Shown: one piece after another, positions 1-7,133 of the stretch
Numbering within the stretch: position 1 is the stretch's first letter
Layout of the letters: each line of letters starts with the position of its first letter
From: Candidatus Saccharimonadota bacterium
GTDB taxonomy: Bacteria; Patescibacteriota; Saccharimonadia; Saccharimonadales; UBA4665
Direction: 5' to 3'
Length of the DNA stretch: 19,141 nucleotides
NCBI GenBank assembly: GCA_028289265.1
Contig: JAQGGU010000044.1
Location: 1-19,141 of the forward strand
The notes under the pieces: model-generated
The model's database searches: none
Seen by the model: only the letters and a program-made list of their open reading frames with translations
What the model was told of the DNA's origin: nothing
Made by a program: the position numbers and the translations under genes

Positions 1-1
1 T

Positions 2-1114
2 ATTTTGACGACCATGAGTGAAGCGGTCGTCGTTACGAACGATGTGCTGGAAATCGAATACGTCAATGCGGAAGCGGAAAAACTGTTCCATAGCGATTCT
101 AGATCTTTGTACTCCCGTAGCATAACCCAGATATTCAATAACGGCCACAACCTGCAGAGCTTACGTGACAGGATGATGTCCGGCGATACGACCCCAACAA
201 CGCAGTCGATAGAAGACATGACTATCGAGAATATTAACGAGAAGCGGTACCTACGAATCCTGGCTTCACCAATCAGCCGAAGCAGTACTATCGAAGGGTT
301 TATCTTTGTCATTTCGGATGTCACGCTGCTCCAGCAAGCATACATTGAGCTGGAAGCTGCCAAAACAGGCGTGGAACGTATTGTCGAAGAGCGAACGAGC
401 GAGCTAAGACAGGCACAGCAAAAACTACTTGAGGCCGACAAGCTTAAATCTGAGTTTATAATGCTGGCGTCGCATAATCTCCGGACACCACTGGCTGCAA
501 TTCAAGGCTATACGGAAATACTGTCAACGTCAGCGCTTGAAGATATGCAAAAAACCGCCGTATCAGGCCTGAATGTCAGTAACAAAAGATTGAGTAGTTT
601 GATTGATGATTTGCTTACGATTAGCTCAATTGAAGCTGGCGACCATCCTTTACAGCAAAAAATCACAGGGGCCAATGAGCTACTGCAAGAAATAGCGAAC
701 GAAACCGAGTTAGTCGCAAGCGGTACCACTAACTCCTTGTCCGTAGAGATTAATGTTGGAGACGCGCAGATTCTAGGAAACCCAAACAGACTCAAAGCCG
801 CCTTTAACAATATCTTCGATAATGCATTCAAATTCACCCAACATGGCACAATCACATTTTCAGCAGTCAAAGCGGATAATAACTTAGTCATAACTATCAG
901 TGATACTGGCATTGGTATAAAATCCGACGAAATATCGAAGCTTTTTACAAAATTTCATCGCGGCACCGATACGCTGAACTATAACTTCGAAGGTAAGGGC
1001 TTGGGATTATACGTGGCAAAACTCTTTATTACAGAACACCGGGGAACAGTAACCGTACAAAGCACGGAAAACCATGGCACTACAGTAGTCATTACTATTC
1101 CGTTGGCCGAATAA
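2..1114 (+). CDS. PAS-type sensor histidine kinase, 5'-truncated by window edge
   Basis: Sensor kinase missing its N-terminus. The frame is open to the first base, and a TTG at position 5 aligns with an internal Leu of the paralogue at 4911, so it is not the true start. Counting from that codon: PAS domain about 1-115 (begins TTMSEAVVVTN, close to RTMHEAVVVTN in the paralogue), coiled coil about 118-148, HisKA with H157 in SHNLRTPL, then the HATPase with an N-box around NIFDNAFKF, G1 box DTGIGI and G2 box GKGLGLY. H157 would be autophosphorylated and pass phosphate to a response regulator; none is adjacent, so the partner is unknown. The missing N-terminus is probably a multi-pass membrane sensor like the paralogue's (inference). 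Kinase identity is certain; the signal is unknown. Confidence 0.93.
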   Translation: MLTTMSEAVVVTNDVLEIEYVNAEAEKLFHSDSRSLYSRSITQIFNNGHNLQSLRDRMMSGDTTPTTQSIEDMTIENINEKRYLRILASPISRSSTIEGFIFVISDVTLLQQAYIELEAAKTGVERIVEERTSELRQAQQKLLEADKLKSEFIMLASHNLRTPLAAIQGYTEILSTSALEDMQKTAVSGLNVSNKRLSSLIDDLLTISSIEAGDHPLQQKITGANELLQEIANETELVASGTTNSLSVEINVGDAQILGNPNRLKAAFNNIFDNAFKFTQHGTITFSAVKADNNLVITISDTGIGIKSDEISKLFTKFHRGTDTLNYNFEGKGLGLYVAKLFITEHRGTVTVQSTENHGTTVVITIPLAE

Positions 1115-1216
1115 GTACAGCATAAGCTTACTCATAATTAGCTACGACTGCAATCATAGGCCCGAACCCGTACCGCCTAAAAAACCAAAGTTACAGGTTT
1201 TTACTAGCAATCCGGT

Positions 1217-1222
1217 TATACT
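1217..1222 (+). promoter_or_regulatory. -10-like box TATACT before a short ORF
   Basis: A perfect TATACT lies 14 nt before the ATG of the 29-codon ORF at 1237. No convincing -35 is found at 16-18 nt spacing. A transcript from about 1229 would end at the hairpin at 1452-1492, giving an RNA of about 265 nt. Confidence 0.3.
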
Positions 1223-1236
1223 TAAACTCTTCTGTT

Positions 1237-1326
1237 ATGAAAAAGGTTTTTTCTTCGAGATACTTTTTTACTCCGCAGACGGTTCGGGTAGATGTAGAGG
1301 GATTGCAAAAAAGGATTAGTATTTAA
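1237..1326 (+). CDS. possible 29-residue peptide
   Basis: ATG to TAA, 29 codons, basic and hydrophobic, beginning MKKVFSSRYFFTPQTV. No Shine-Dalgarno is visible and I recognise no family. The only support is its place behind a TATACT box in an otherwise empty gap, inside a segment closed by a strong terminator hairpin. It could equally be chance within a non-coding RNA. Confidence 0.15.
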   Translation: MKKVFSSRYFFTPQTVRVDVEGLQKRISI

Positions 1327-1427
1327 ACCCGTATCAATCTCCCCTGTAGTTGAGTCAATATAGAGCTGGCTCATATTGGCGTCTGTTATGGCCTATATTC
1401 AGAGGTTAGCAGATACTATTTTAGTTG

Positions 1428-1454
1428 CGATAACATCTACGATAGCCCGCCAAA
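1428..1454 (+). repeat. conserved intergenic motif, copy A
   Basis: A 27-nt element starting CGATAACATCTACG and ending GCCCGCCAAA. It matches copy B (2886-2912) at 23 of 27 positions with no gap, and the degenerate copy C (2982-3006) partly. Its last bases run into the 5' arm of the hairpin at 1452. No function is known to me. Confidence 0.55.
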
Positions 1455-1492
1455 AGAAACGCACCTACCTCGCCGTAGGTGCGTTTCTTTTT
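1452..1492 (+). terminator. 17-bp perfect hairpin with T-run
   Basis: Arms 1452-1468 and 1475-1491 are perfect reverse complements, closed by a 6-nt loop, with T residues at 1488-1492 and a matching A-run at 1452-1455. This looks like a strong, possibly bidirectional, rho-independent terminator. It lies about 340 nt past the kinase stop, so it may end a separate small transcript rather than the kinase mRNA. Confidence 0.75.
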
Positions 1493-1634
1493 GAATGAGC
1501 TAAGTGGGCTCAAATCATCGACACGCTTTAGGGCGTCGAGGGTGAGAACTGCCAGTGGCAATACGCAAGGAAACCTTCCGATGAAAATTTTTTTTCATTC
1601 ATTGCAACATTTAGCCGCATTGCTGAAAAGTGGT

Positions 1635-1640
1635 TATAAT
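1635..1640 (+). promoter_or_regulatory. -10 box TATAAT for the membrane protease gene
   Basis: Consensus TATAAT placed so that transcription would begin about 32 nt before the ATG at 1679. No good -35 is seen at normal spacing and no Shine-Dalgarno precedes the start. Confidence 0.4.
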
Positions 1641-1678
1641 TACGGTAATGTTTAAAAACATATGTTGGTAAACTTATT

Positions 1679-2836
1679 ATGAATGCCTTGGACTTCGCCC
1701 TTATTGTCATGCTGCTGGGATTTTTTGTAGCTGGCAGGAGTATGGGCTTTGTGTATTACCTCTTTACTACAGGCGGCTTATTTGCAGGATACCTATTGGG
1801 ACTACTCATAGCCCCCATAGCAACTCGTAGCTTCACTTCTGACGTAGCAATCGCTTCTGTATCTCTAGGATTAATGTTCGGTTTGGCGTCGGCGCTATGC
1901 TACATTGGCGGAATAATTGGCAAAAGAGTCCGCCTTAATGTCATCCTTTCACGGTTCAATGACCTCGATAAGCTACTAGTTTGGCCGTATAAAGTAGCTG
2001 CAGCTTTGGTGGGGATAGTCGTATTATCACAAACTTTGATTCATGTACCCTTGCTAAGTCTACAATTTTCCGCTCAAGGCTCATCGATTCTATACTTAGC
2101 CGATAAAATCGGGCCTGCGACCAGTTTCGAACAATTAGGGCATGCGATAGCGCCCGACCAATTCCGCAATCTCCGTTTAGACTACGATGCAAATCCGCTA
2201 ACCTTCAACCATATCGCTGACGCGGGTGAGTTTCAAAACGCCGTGCGTACTACAGCAGATTCAATTGTAAAGATTTCAGGCAGGAACTGTGTTGGGCTTG
2301 GATCGGGGTCGGGCTTCGTAGCCGCTCCCGGTCTGATCGTGACCAATGCTCATGTCATCGGCGGCGCGAGTTCAATCTATATCCGTAATCATTCCGGGGC
2401 ATATCCAGCAACACCGATCATCATAGACGAAGATCATGACCTCGCTGTACTTTATTCGAAGTTCATTAACAGTAGACCACTCCCCTTTTCAGCGACCCTT
2501 CCTACTAGGGGCGATAAAGCAGTGATCGTCGGCTATCCTGGCGGAGGCGACCTGAAGATGAGTCAAGGAATCATATATGACCGCGACAATACATCAACAC
2601 ACAATAAGCTTAACGGTTCTACTACCCTGACACTCAATGCTGGCTTAGGACCGGGCAGCTCTGGAGGTCCTGTATTAAACCTGGCGGGCGAAGTCATAGG
2701 AGTCAATGACGCAGGAGGTTCAGACCATTCAATAGCTATCAAGGCTGAGTTAGCAAAAAGTCTCGTAAGCAAGGCTGCCAAAAAACCGTTTCCCACGAGA
2801 GTTAATTTCTGCGCCGTAGCACCAAAGTTTTATTAG
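1679..2836 (+). CDS. MarP-like membrane serine protease (CvpA-type TM domain plus trypsin domain)
   Basis: A 385-residue membrane-anchored serine protease. The N-terminus has four hydrophobic segments (about 4-20, 22-45, 57-81, 102-125), as in the CvpA-like anchor, followed by a linker and an exported trypsin-like domain (about 185-385). The apparent triad is H225 (TNAHV), D254 (EDHDLAVL) and S328 (GPGSSGGPV). Architecture and length match Mycobacterium tuberculosis MarP (Rv3671c), a periplasmic protease for acid and oxidative stress. C204 just before the protease core and C378 near the C-terminus sit where MarP has its regulatory disulfide, which supports orthology. The ATG at 1679 starts right before TM1. 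Family and fold are well supported; the stress role is carried over from the family. Confidence 0.9.
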   Translation: MNALDFALIVMLLGFFVAGRSMGFVYYLFTTGGLFAGYLLGLLIAPIATRSFTSDVAIASVSLGLMFGLASALCYIGGIIGKRVRLNVILSRFNDLDKLLVWPYKVAAALVGIVVLSQTLIHVPLLSLQFSAQGSSILYLADKIGPATSFEQLGHAIAPDQFRNLRLDYDANPLTFNHIADAGEFQNAVRTTADSIVKISGRNCVGLGSGSGFVAAPGLIVTNAHVIGGASSIYIRNHSGAYPATPIIIDEDHDLAVLYSKFINSRPLPFSATLPTRGDKAVIVGYPGGGDLKMSQGIIYDRDNTSTHNKLNGSTTLTLNAGLGPGSSGGPVLNLAGEVIGVNDAGGSDHSIAIKAELAKSLVSKAAKKPFPTRVNFCAVAPKFY

Positions 2837-2885
2837 CCGTTAGTGTGAGATGGAGAATTTCAGCAGGCAAACATGTATTCTATTA

Positions 2886-2912
2886 CGATAACGTCTACGC
2901 TGGCCCCCCAAA
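2886..2912 (+). repeat. conserved intergenic motif, copy B
   Basis: A 27-nt element starting CGATAACGTCTACG and ending GCCCCCCAAA, 23/27 identical to copy A without gaps. As in copy A, its final CCAAA enters the 5' arm of a 17-bp hairpin whose sequence is otherwise unrelated. Confidence 0.55.
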
Positions 2913-2951
2913 TTAAAAATCCAAGCCGAAAAGTTTGGACTTTTAATTTGG
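2908..2951. terminator. AT-rich 17-bp hairpin between convergent protease genes
   Basis: Arms 2908-2924 and 2935-2951 pair at 16 of 17 positions (one A-C mismatch at 2919/2940) around a 10-nt loop. Arms rich in A and T on both sides suit a bidirectional terminator serving the two convergent protease genes. Confidence 0.65.
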
Positions 2952-2981
2952 CCTGAACTCGTTTTGCACACGGGATAGTTA

Positions 2982-3006
2982 CGATAGTATCTACCAGGAC
3001 CTCAAA
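2982..3006 (+). repeat. conserved intergenic motif, degenerate copy C
   Basis: Reads CGATAGTATCTACC then AGGACCTCAAA; it aligns to copies A and B only with two short gaps, keeping CGATA, ATCTAC, CC and CAAA. It is followed only by a weak 5-bp hairpin (3008-3020). It lies just past the stop of the minus-strand protease. Confidence 0.35.
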
Positions 3007-3039
3007 AAATAGGCTCTATTATGGACAGCAATGACCCGG

Positions 3040-3834
3040 TTATTCACCGCCGATATACTGATCGATTAATGCTTTGTCCTGATTGATCGGTACCGCAAAA
3101 CCCACGCCTTGGGCAAAAGGCACAATGGCCGAATTAACGCCTATGACAGCGCCAGTTCGAGCATCGACAAGCGGACCTCCTGAATCGCCGACATTAATCG
3201 AGGCATCCGTCTGTATGAGACCATTTAAAGTCGTAGTTTGACCTGATCCACTTTCATCGCCAATTTGGACCGAGCGGTTTACTCCAGAAACGATACCCTG
3301 GCTGAGCGTATTGTGATATTGGCCCAACGCGTTGCCTATCACAAGGACAGGCTGGCCAGGAGCTACTTCATTTGAATCTCCAAGTATCACAGTGGGAAGC
3401 CCGGATACATCAATTTTAAGCACGGACGCATCATGGGCCACATCACTTCCCACTACCGAGGCAGGAAATACCCGGCCATCATCGAGCGTTACGGTCATAC
3501 CATTAGAGGCGGCAGACGCCACATGACTACTCGTTAAAATATAGCCATCATCGGACACGATCATTCCTGTTGCGGCACCTCCTTGAGAGTTCTGAGTACC
3601 GTCGGTCCCACTAGCAGCGTTGACGGTAATATCAACTACCGCGGGCAAAACTAATTGCGATACATCCGTTAATGTAGACTGTCCACTGGGCGGCCAATCC
3701 GTAAGTCGCACGGCAGAACTTTTATCGACACCGGTAACAGTGTCCTGCGCCACTTGTGCATAAGCGGGACTTCTTACAATTCCAATGCTCAACAATACAC
3801 TTGCCAAGCCTACTACTAGAGTTCGTGATTTCAT
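3040..3834 (-). CDS. secreted HtrA/trypsin-like serine protease without PDZ domain
   Basis: A 264-residue S1C (HtrA/DegP-type) protease. Residues 1-26 form a signal peptide with a hydrophobic core and an AYA-Q cleavage site. The protease domain shows H104 (TSSHVA), D135 (VAHDASVLKID) and S218 (NVGDSGGPL), with the expected TDASINVGDSGGPL and VGFAVPI landmarks. The protein stops a few residues after the last strand of the barrel, so the C-terminal PDZ domain of typical HtrA proteins is absent and oligomer or substrate control must differ. It is convergent with the membrane protease at 1679; the two differ in anchoring and sequence and are not recent duplicates. No Shine-Dalgarno is visible before the ATG. 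It likely acts in outer-envelope protein quality control (inference). Confidence 0.9.
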   Translation of the reverse strand: MKSRTLVVGLASVLLSIGIVRSPAYAQVAQDTVTGVDKSSAVRLTDWPPSGQSTLTDVSQLVLPAVVDITVNAASGTDGTQNSQGGAATGMIVSDDGYILTSSHVASAASNGMTVTLDDGRVFPASVVGSDVAHDASVLKIDVSGLPTVILGDSNEVAPGQPVLVIGNALGQYHNTLSQGIVSGVNRSVQIGDESGSGQTTTLNGLIQTDASINVGDSGGPLVDARTGAVIGVNSAIVPFAQGVGFAVPINQDKALIDQYIGGE

Positions 3835-4184
3835 ATGTACTAGAGTAAACGGTTGACCAGACCTGCGCCGTAAAAAGATTCTCTTTGGGGTGTTGTAGTT
3901 TTGGTATGCGAAATTTTATATAGCACTGTTCCTTGACCATGCTGTCGGCTATTGTTATGATAGAATGGTTTGTTCGCTAATTGTTCGTTCTTTCCGTCGC
4001 GAAGCAAACATATTTTTTGAAAGTAATAGCCCGCTCATTGGGCACAAAGGTACACCACTATGTAATGAAAGAGGTTAAACAAAAACCTCCTGATTGTTAA
4101 AGTCGGCCAAATATAGGCCGCTAGGCTGAACTCGTCAAACCGCAAAAAAGACCCAACTATAACGAAAGGTACAAATTTAGAATC
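3835..4184. other. 350-base divergent region with promoter and structured leader
   Basis: Region between the divergent HtrA-type protease and CHAP genes. It contains a good plus-strand promoter (3933-3961) and about 217 nt of presumed 5' leader carrying three short hairpins: 4030-4033 with 4041-4044, gaggtt near 4072 with aacctc at 4084-4089, and 4104-4108 with 4116-4120. No coding frame looks real. Confidence 0.5.
3933..3961 (+). promoter_or_regulatory. sigma70-type promoter for the CHAP gene
   Basis: -35 TTGACC (3933-3938), 17-nt spacer, -10 TATGAT (3956-3961). The predicted transcription start near 3968 leaves an unusually long leader of about 217 nt before the ATG at 4185. Confidence 0.6.
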
Positions 4185-4736
4185 ATGTCATATACGTCTC
4201 TATTACGAGAACGCAGTATTAAAATTGGTAAAAAACGGAAGGTCCGGATTTCGGTCAAATTCTTGGCAATCGCACTACTAGTCATGGGCCTGGTGCCGAC
4301 TGTAAACGTAATTGCCGCTACGCCCGTCCACGCAGCAAGCATCGTACAGACGGTAAACGGTACGCAGTACCCATACGCCAATTCTTCTTGGCCTAATAAC
4401 GAAGCAGATCCTTGGGGTATGTACAAGCGCCAGTGTGTGTCATACACCGCTTGGGCAGTCGCAGCTTCCGGCCGTAACATGCCTTACTGGGGCGGCAAAG
4501 GTAACGCAAACCAGTGGGATGATAACGCTCGTGCCGCCGGCATCCCAGTCGACAGCAGTCCGCGCGTCGGTGACGTTGCGGTACGCAACTCCGGTTCATT
4601 TGGCCATGTCATGTACGTCGATAGCGTAAATGGCGACGGCACCATCAATGTCAGCCAGTACAACGCGAACTGGAACGGCGCCTACAGTACCGCAACCGTA
4701 GGTACCTCCGGACTAGTCTTCATTCACTTCCCCTAA
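4185..4736 (+). CDS. secreted CHAP-domain peptidoglycan amidase/endopeptidase
   Basis: A 183-residue secreted cell-wall hydrolase. Residues 1-50 are a long signal peptide: a basic stretch (KIGKKRKVRISVK), a hydrophobic core about 26-44, and a likely cut after PVHA. The CHAP domain fills about 60-183, with catalytic C84 (KRQCVSYTAW), H141 (FGHVMYVD) and a likely third residue at N160 (SQYNANW). CHAP enzymes cleave peptide or amide bonds in peptidoglycan. There is no separate wall-binding domain, so the mature protein is essentially the catalytic domain. GAAAGG (4164-4169) is the only Shine-Dalgarno-like sequence, 15 nt from the ATG, longer than usual. A clear terminator follows. It may serve growth or division of its own wall, or attack neighbours; the sequence does not decide. 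Confidence 0.92.
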   Translation: MSYTSLLRERSIKIGKKRKVRISVKFLAIALLVMGLVPTVNVIAATPVHAASIVQTVNGTQYPYANSSWPNNEADPWGMYKRQCVSYTAWAVAASGRNMPYWGGKGNANQWDDNARAAGIPVDSSPRVGDVAVRNSGSFGHVMYVDSVNGDGTINVSQYNANWNGAYSTATVGTSGLVFIHFP

Positions 4737-4757
4737 CATTTAAGTATGTTTAGCCAA

Positions 4758-4797
4758 ATCAGACCGCATACAGTTTAGTATGCGGTCTGATAGTTTT
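4758..4797 (+). terminator. rho-independent terminator after the CHAP gene
   Basis: Perfect 14-bp stem (4758-4771 with 4778-4791), 6-nt loop, then AGTTTTT. It lies about 20 nt past the CHAP stop codon. Confidence 0.85.
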
Positions 4798-4892
4798 TAA
4801 TTTTAGGTTGCCCTTCTAGCCCCCCTCGCGGCTATAACATGTAATAGGTGTAGGTATTCTTCATTTGCACGCCAAGTAGGATATAAAAATGT

Positions 4893-4898
4893 TATGCT
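4893..4898 (+). promoter_or_regulatory. -10-like box TATGCT close to the kinase start
   Basis: TATGCT ends 12 nt before the ATG at 4911, so a transcript would have only a few leader bases. No Shine-Dalgarno and no clear -35 at normal spacing. Confidence 0.35.
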
Positions 4899-4910
4899 TA
4901 TTGAAGTAGT

Positions 4911-7040
4911 ATGCCGGATAAATTCAAAATACTCGACCGTCCCGGAAGCTCCAGTAGAAGCGCCCTTATTGTTGCGTTTAGTTTGCTAGTTACTATATTT
5001 ACCGTAACCTTTTACGCGCTACGACATCCGCAGGCTCTTGACCTTCAGTATAATCCTTACGCAGTATTATCTTTCCTGCCTATCGCGATTAACATATGGA
5101 TTATCATCCTCATCGTGCGGTTGCGCACACAATCAGAAGAAGCGGTCTGGTTCGTACTCTACCTGTGTGGCATCACAATCGCCGGATTAGGAGAAGCCCT
5201 GCAGCGCATGAGTGCACAACCGGATGCCGCAGTATTTTGGTTCCAGCTCAACGGCCTTGGCTTTATGCTCATGCCGATAGCCTACTACCTTTTTGTATTT
5301 TCGTACGTCAAACCGCTTCGTTCACAGTCCCCATTACTTGTCCCGAGCTTGATGACGGGCTTATGTGTCATGATCCTGTTCTTTGTCGGCACGAACCAGT
5401 TCTACAATCTGGTGCCATCGGCAATGGTGTCCTACCCCTGGGGCTTTAATCCACCAACAGGCCCTTTGTTTGGTATCCTCTTTTTATGGGTAGAGCTATT
5501 ACTATTAGTAGCGTTTTTTACCCTGTTCCGTTTCTACCGGCGTGTCTCCAGTGACTTATTACGGCGGCAATCGCGGGTTTATATCTGGGCCATCCTTATA
5601 CCAATAATAGGCGGCAGTATTACCGACGGGCTCTTGCCACTTCTAAATTACAATAGTATCGTACCACTCAGCATCTTCCTTTCGACGGGTACTAGCGTCG
5701 TCGCTTATTACGGGCTTAGGCGTTACCGGCTGTTCCAGGTCAACCCATCATTGTTTGCCGAAAATGTTATTCGAACTATGCACGAAGCGGTTGTCGTCAC
5801 GAATACACAGTTCAAGATTGATTTTGCCAACCGCGAAGCCCAGTCCTTGCTGCATGCCAATTCGGCGAACTTATCAGGTACCGACATTAGCACATATTTT
5901 ACGCCTGATTCTTGGCAAACCATTTTACAGGCGGAACAAAATGAAAAAAGAGGCATGGAAAGTCTAAGTGAAGCTGATTTCGGCAAGCTTACGATTATGG
6001 ACACAGCCGGCAATAATATACCGATTCGCATCTATACCTCCCGGCTCGAAGAAGGCACTCCCAATGAAGCATATATATTCATTATTTCCGATATCAGCGA
6101 TATTACCGCATCCTACCATCAGCTCGAGGATAGTGCCGCACGTATCCGCACCCAGAACCAGTTGTTGCAGGAGAACCAGGTGACAATGGAGCGATTGCTA
6201 GCTGAATCCCAAAACCTACAAAAACAGTTGCAGCATGAGAAGGAAAACGTAGAACATACCGTTGAAGTACGCACGGCCGAGCTTAGGGAAGCCCGCGACA
6301 AGCTGGAGGCGGCCGATGAGCTCAAGTCAGAATTTATCATGCTAAGTTCGCACAACCTTCGAACTCCATTGAGTATCATGCGTAGTAGCGTGGAGCTTCT
6401 CGCCGACAATCCTTCGCTGGCTGCCGACCAAAAAGCCATAATCCATTCGCTGACAAATGGCACTGACCGGCTTGGAGAACTTATCGAAGACCTTCTGACT
6501 ATAGCTACACTGGAAGCGGGAGACCAGTCCCGTCTTGAGCCAACTAAGCTCGGAGATATTATTTCCCCGCTCGTCAGCGAGGCTGAGTCCATAGCCGAAT
6601 CTAAGGGCCTGGTATTCAAGCCAAGTATTCCTACGACAGACATAGTCGTAAATGCCAACGCCCCAAGGCTGCGGGGTGCTATCCGAAATATATTACATAA
6701 CGCCGTAAACTTCACGACCGAAGGAGAGGTACGACTACGAGTCAGTACTTCAGAAAATAAACTCCGCATCATTGTAGAAGACTCAGGCATAGGCATTCCT
6801 CCAGAAGAGTTACCGAAGCTTTTCACAAAGTTCCATCGGGCAACATCAACCCTTGTATACGATTATCAGGGCAAAGGAATTGGATTGTATTTGGCGAAAC
6901 TTGTCGTCGAAGAGCACAACGGTAAAATCTTCGCAGAGAGTACTCTTGGAAAAGGATCAGCCTTTACGATGGAGCTGCCTATTATCGTGCCAGGTCAATC
7001 TGAAAACAGCATCCCAGCTTCCGTAGCAACCAATAGCTAA
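4911..7040 (+). CDS. multi-pass membrane PAS sensor histidine kinase
   Basis: A 709-residue sensor kinase. Residues 18-270 hold seven or eight hydrophobic segments, resembling the 7TM N-terminal region known from several kinase families. A PAS domain (about 285-395) follows, then a long coiled coil (about 398-465), HisKA with H481 in SHNLRTPLS, and the HATPase with N-box around NILHNAVNF, G1 box DSGIGI and G2 box GKGIGLY. The cytosolic half is clearly paralogous to the kinase at 2-1114, down to LFTKFHR and the GKG-GLY-AKL stretch. No response regulator is adjacent. The wall-hydrolase gene downstream has its own promoter. A TATGCT box ends 12 nt before the ATG and there is no Shine-Dalgarno, suggesting near-leaderless expression. 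The signal is unknown. Confidence 0.93.
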   Translation: MPDKFKILDRPGSSSRSALIVAFSLLVTIFTVTFYALRHPQALDLQYNPYAVLSFLPIAINIWIIILIVRLRTQSEEAVWFVLYLCGITIAGLGEALQRMSAQPDAAVFWFQLNGLGFMLMPIAYYLFVFSYVKPLRSQSPLLVPSLMTGLCVMILFFVGTNQFYNLVPSAMVSYPWGFNPPTGPLFGILFLWVELLLLVAFFTLFRFYRRVSSDLLRRQSRVYIWAILIPIIGGSITDGLLPLLNYNSIVPLSIFLSTGTSVVAYYGLRRYRLFQVNPSLFAENVIRTMHEAVVVTNTQFKIDFANREAQSLLHANSANLSGTDISTYFTPDSWQTILQAEQNEKRGMESLSEADFGKLTIMDTAGNNIPIRIYTSRLEEGTPNEAYIFIISDISDITASYHQLEDSAARIRTQNQLLQENQVTMERLLAESQNLQKQLQHEKENVEHTVEVRTAELREARDKLEAADELKSEFIMLSSHNLRTPLSIMRSSVELLADNPSLAADQKAIIHSLTNGTDRLGELIEDLLTIATLEAGDQSRLEPTKLGDIISPLVSEAESIAESKGLVFKPSIPTTDIVVNANAPRLRGAIRNILHNAVNFTTEGEVRLRVSTSENKLRIIVEDSGIGIPPEELPKLFTKFHRATSTLVYDYQGKGIGLYLAKLVVEEHNGKIFAESTLGKGSAFTMELPIIVPGQSENSIPASVATNS

Positions 7041-7064
7041 GTTAAAGGATATATCTTATTGCTT

Positions 7065-7079
7065 ATGCATGACATGCAT
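7065..7079. promoter_or_regulatory. 15-bp perfect palindrome, putative operator
   Basis: ATGCATGACATGCAT is a 7-1-7 perfect dyad. It overlaps the -35 box (7069-7074) of the M23 gene, the classic position for a repressor site, although a dyad alone does not prove binding. Confidence 0.5.
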
Positions 7080-7097
7080 GCAAGTTGAGTGTATAAT
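7069..7097 (+). promoter_or_regulatory. strong promoter for the M23 peptidase gene
   Basis: -35 ATGACA (7069-7074, one mismatch to consensus), 17-nt spacer, -10 TATAAT (7092-7097). Predicted start near 7104 gives a leader of about 30 nt that includes the GAGGA ribosome site at 7121-7125, 8 nt before the ATG. Confidence 0.65.
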
Positions 7098-7133
7098 ACC
7101 TAATTTCACAACCAGTCTCTGAGGACAAGCGGT

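Larger units (their letters stand above)
1115..1678. other. 564-base intergenic region with possible small transcript
   Basis: Gap between the truncated kinase and the membrane protease. It holds a weak AT-rich hairpin just past the kinase (arms 1180-1186 and 1196-1202), a TATACT box at 1217, a 29-codon ORF at 1237-1326, a conserved motif at 1428-1454, a strong hairpin with T-run at 1452-1492, and a TATAAT box at 1635 before the protease. I see no larger conserved coding frame. Confidence 0.6.

Noticed and set aside
1528..1710. 60-codon minus-strand frame before the membrane protease
   Set aside because: Overlaps the protease start and promoter; no ribosome site or family.
4026..4044. ATAGCCCGC shared with motif copy A
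   Set aside because: Only nine bases match, the rest of the motif is absent; better explained as part of a small hairpin in the CHAP leader.
6119..6826. 235-codon minus-strand open frame
   Set aside because: Lies entirely inside the kinase gene at 4911-7040; Ser/Arg-rich antisense translation with no family resemblance.
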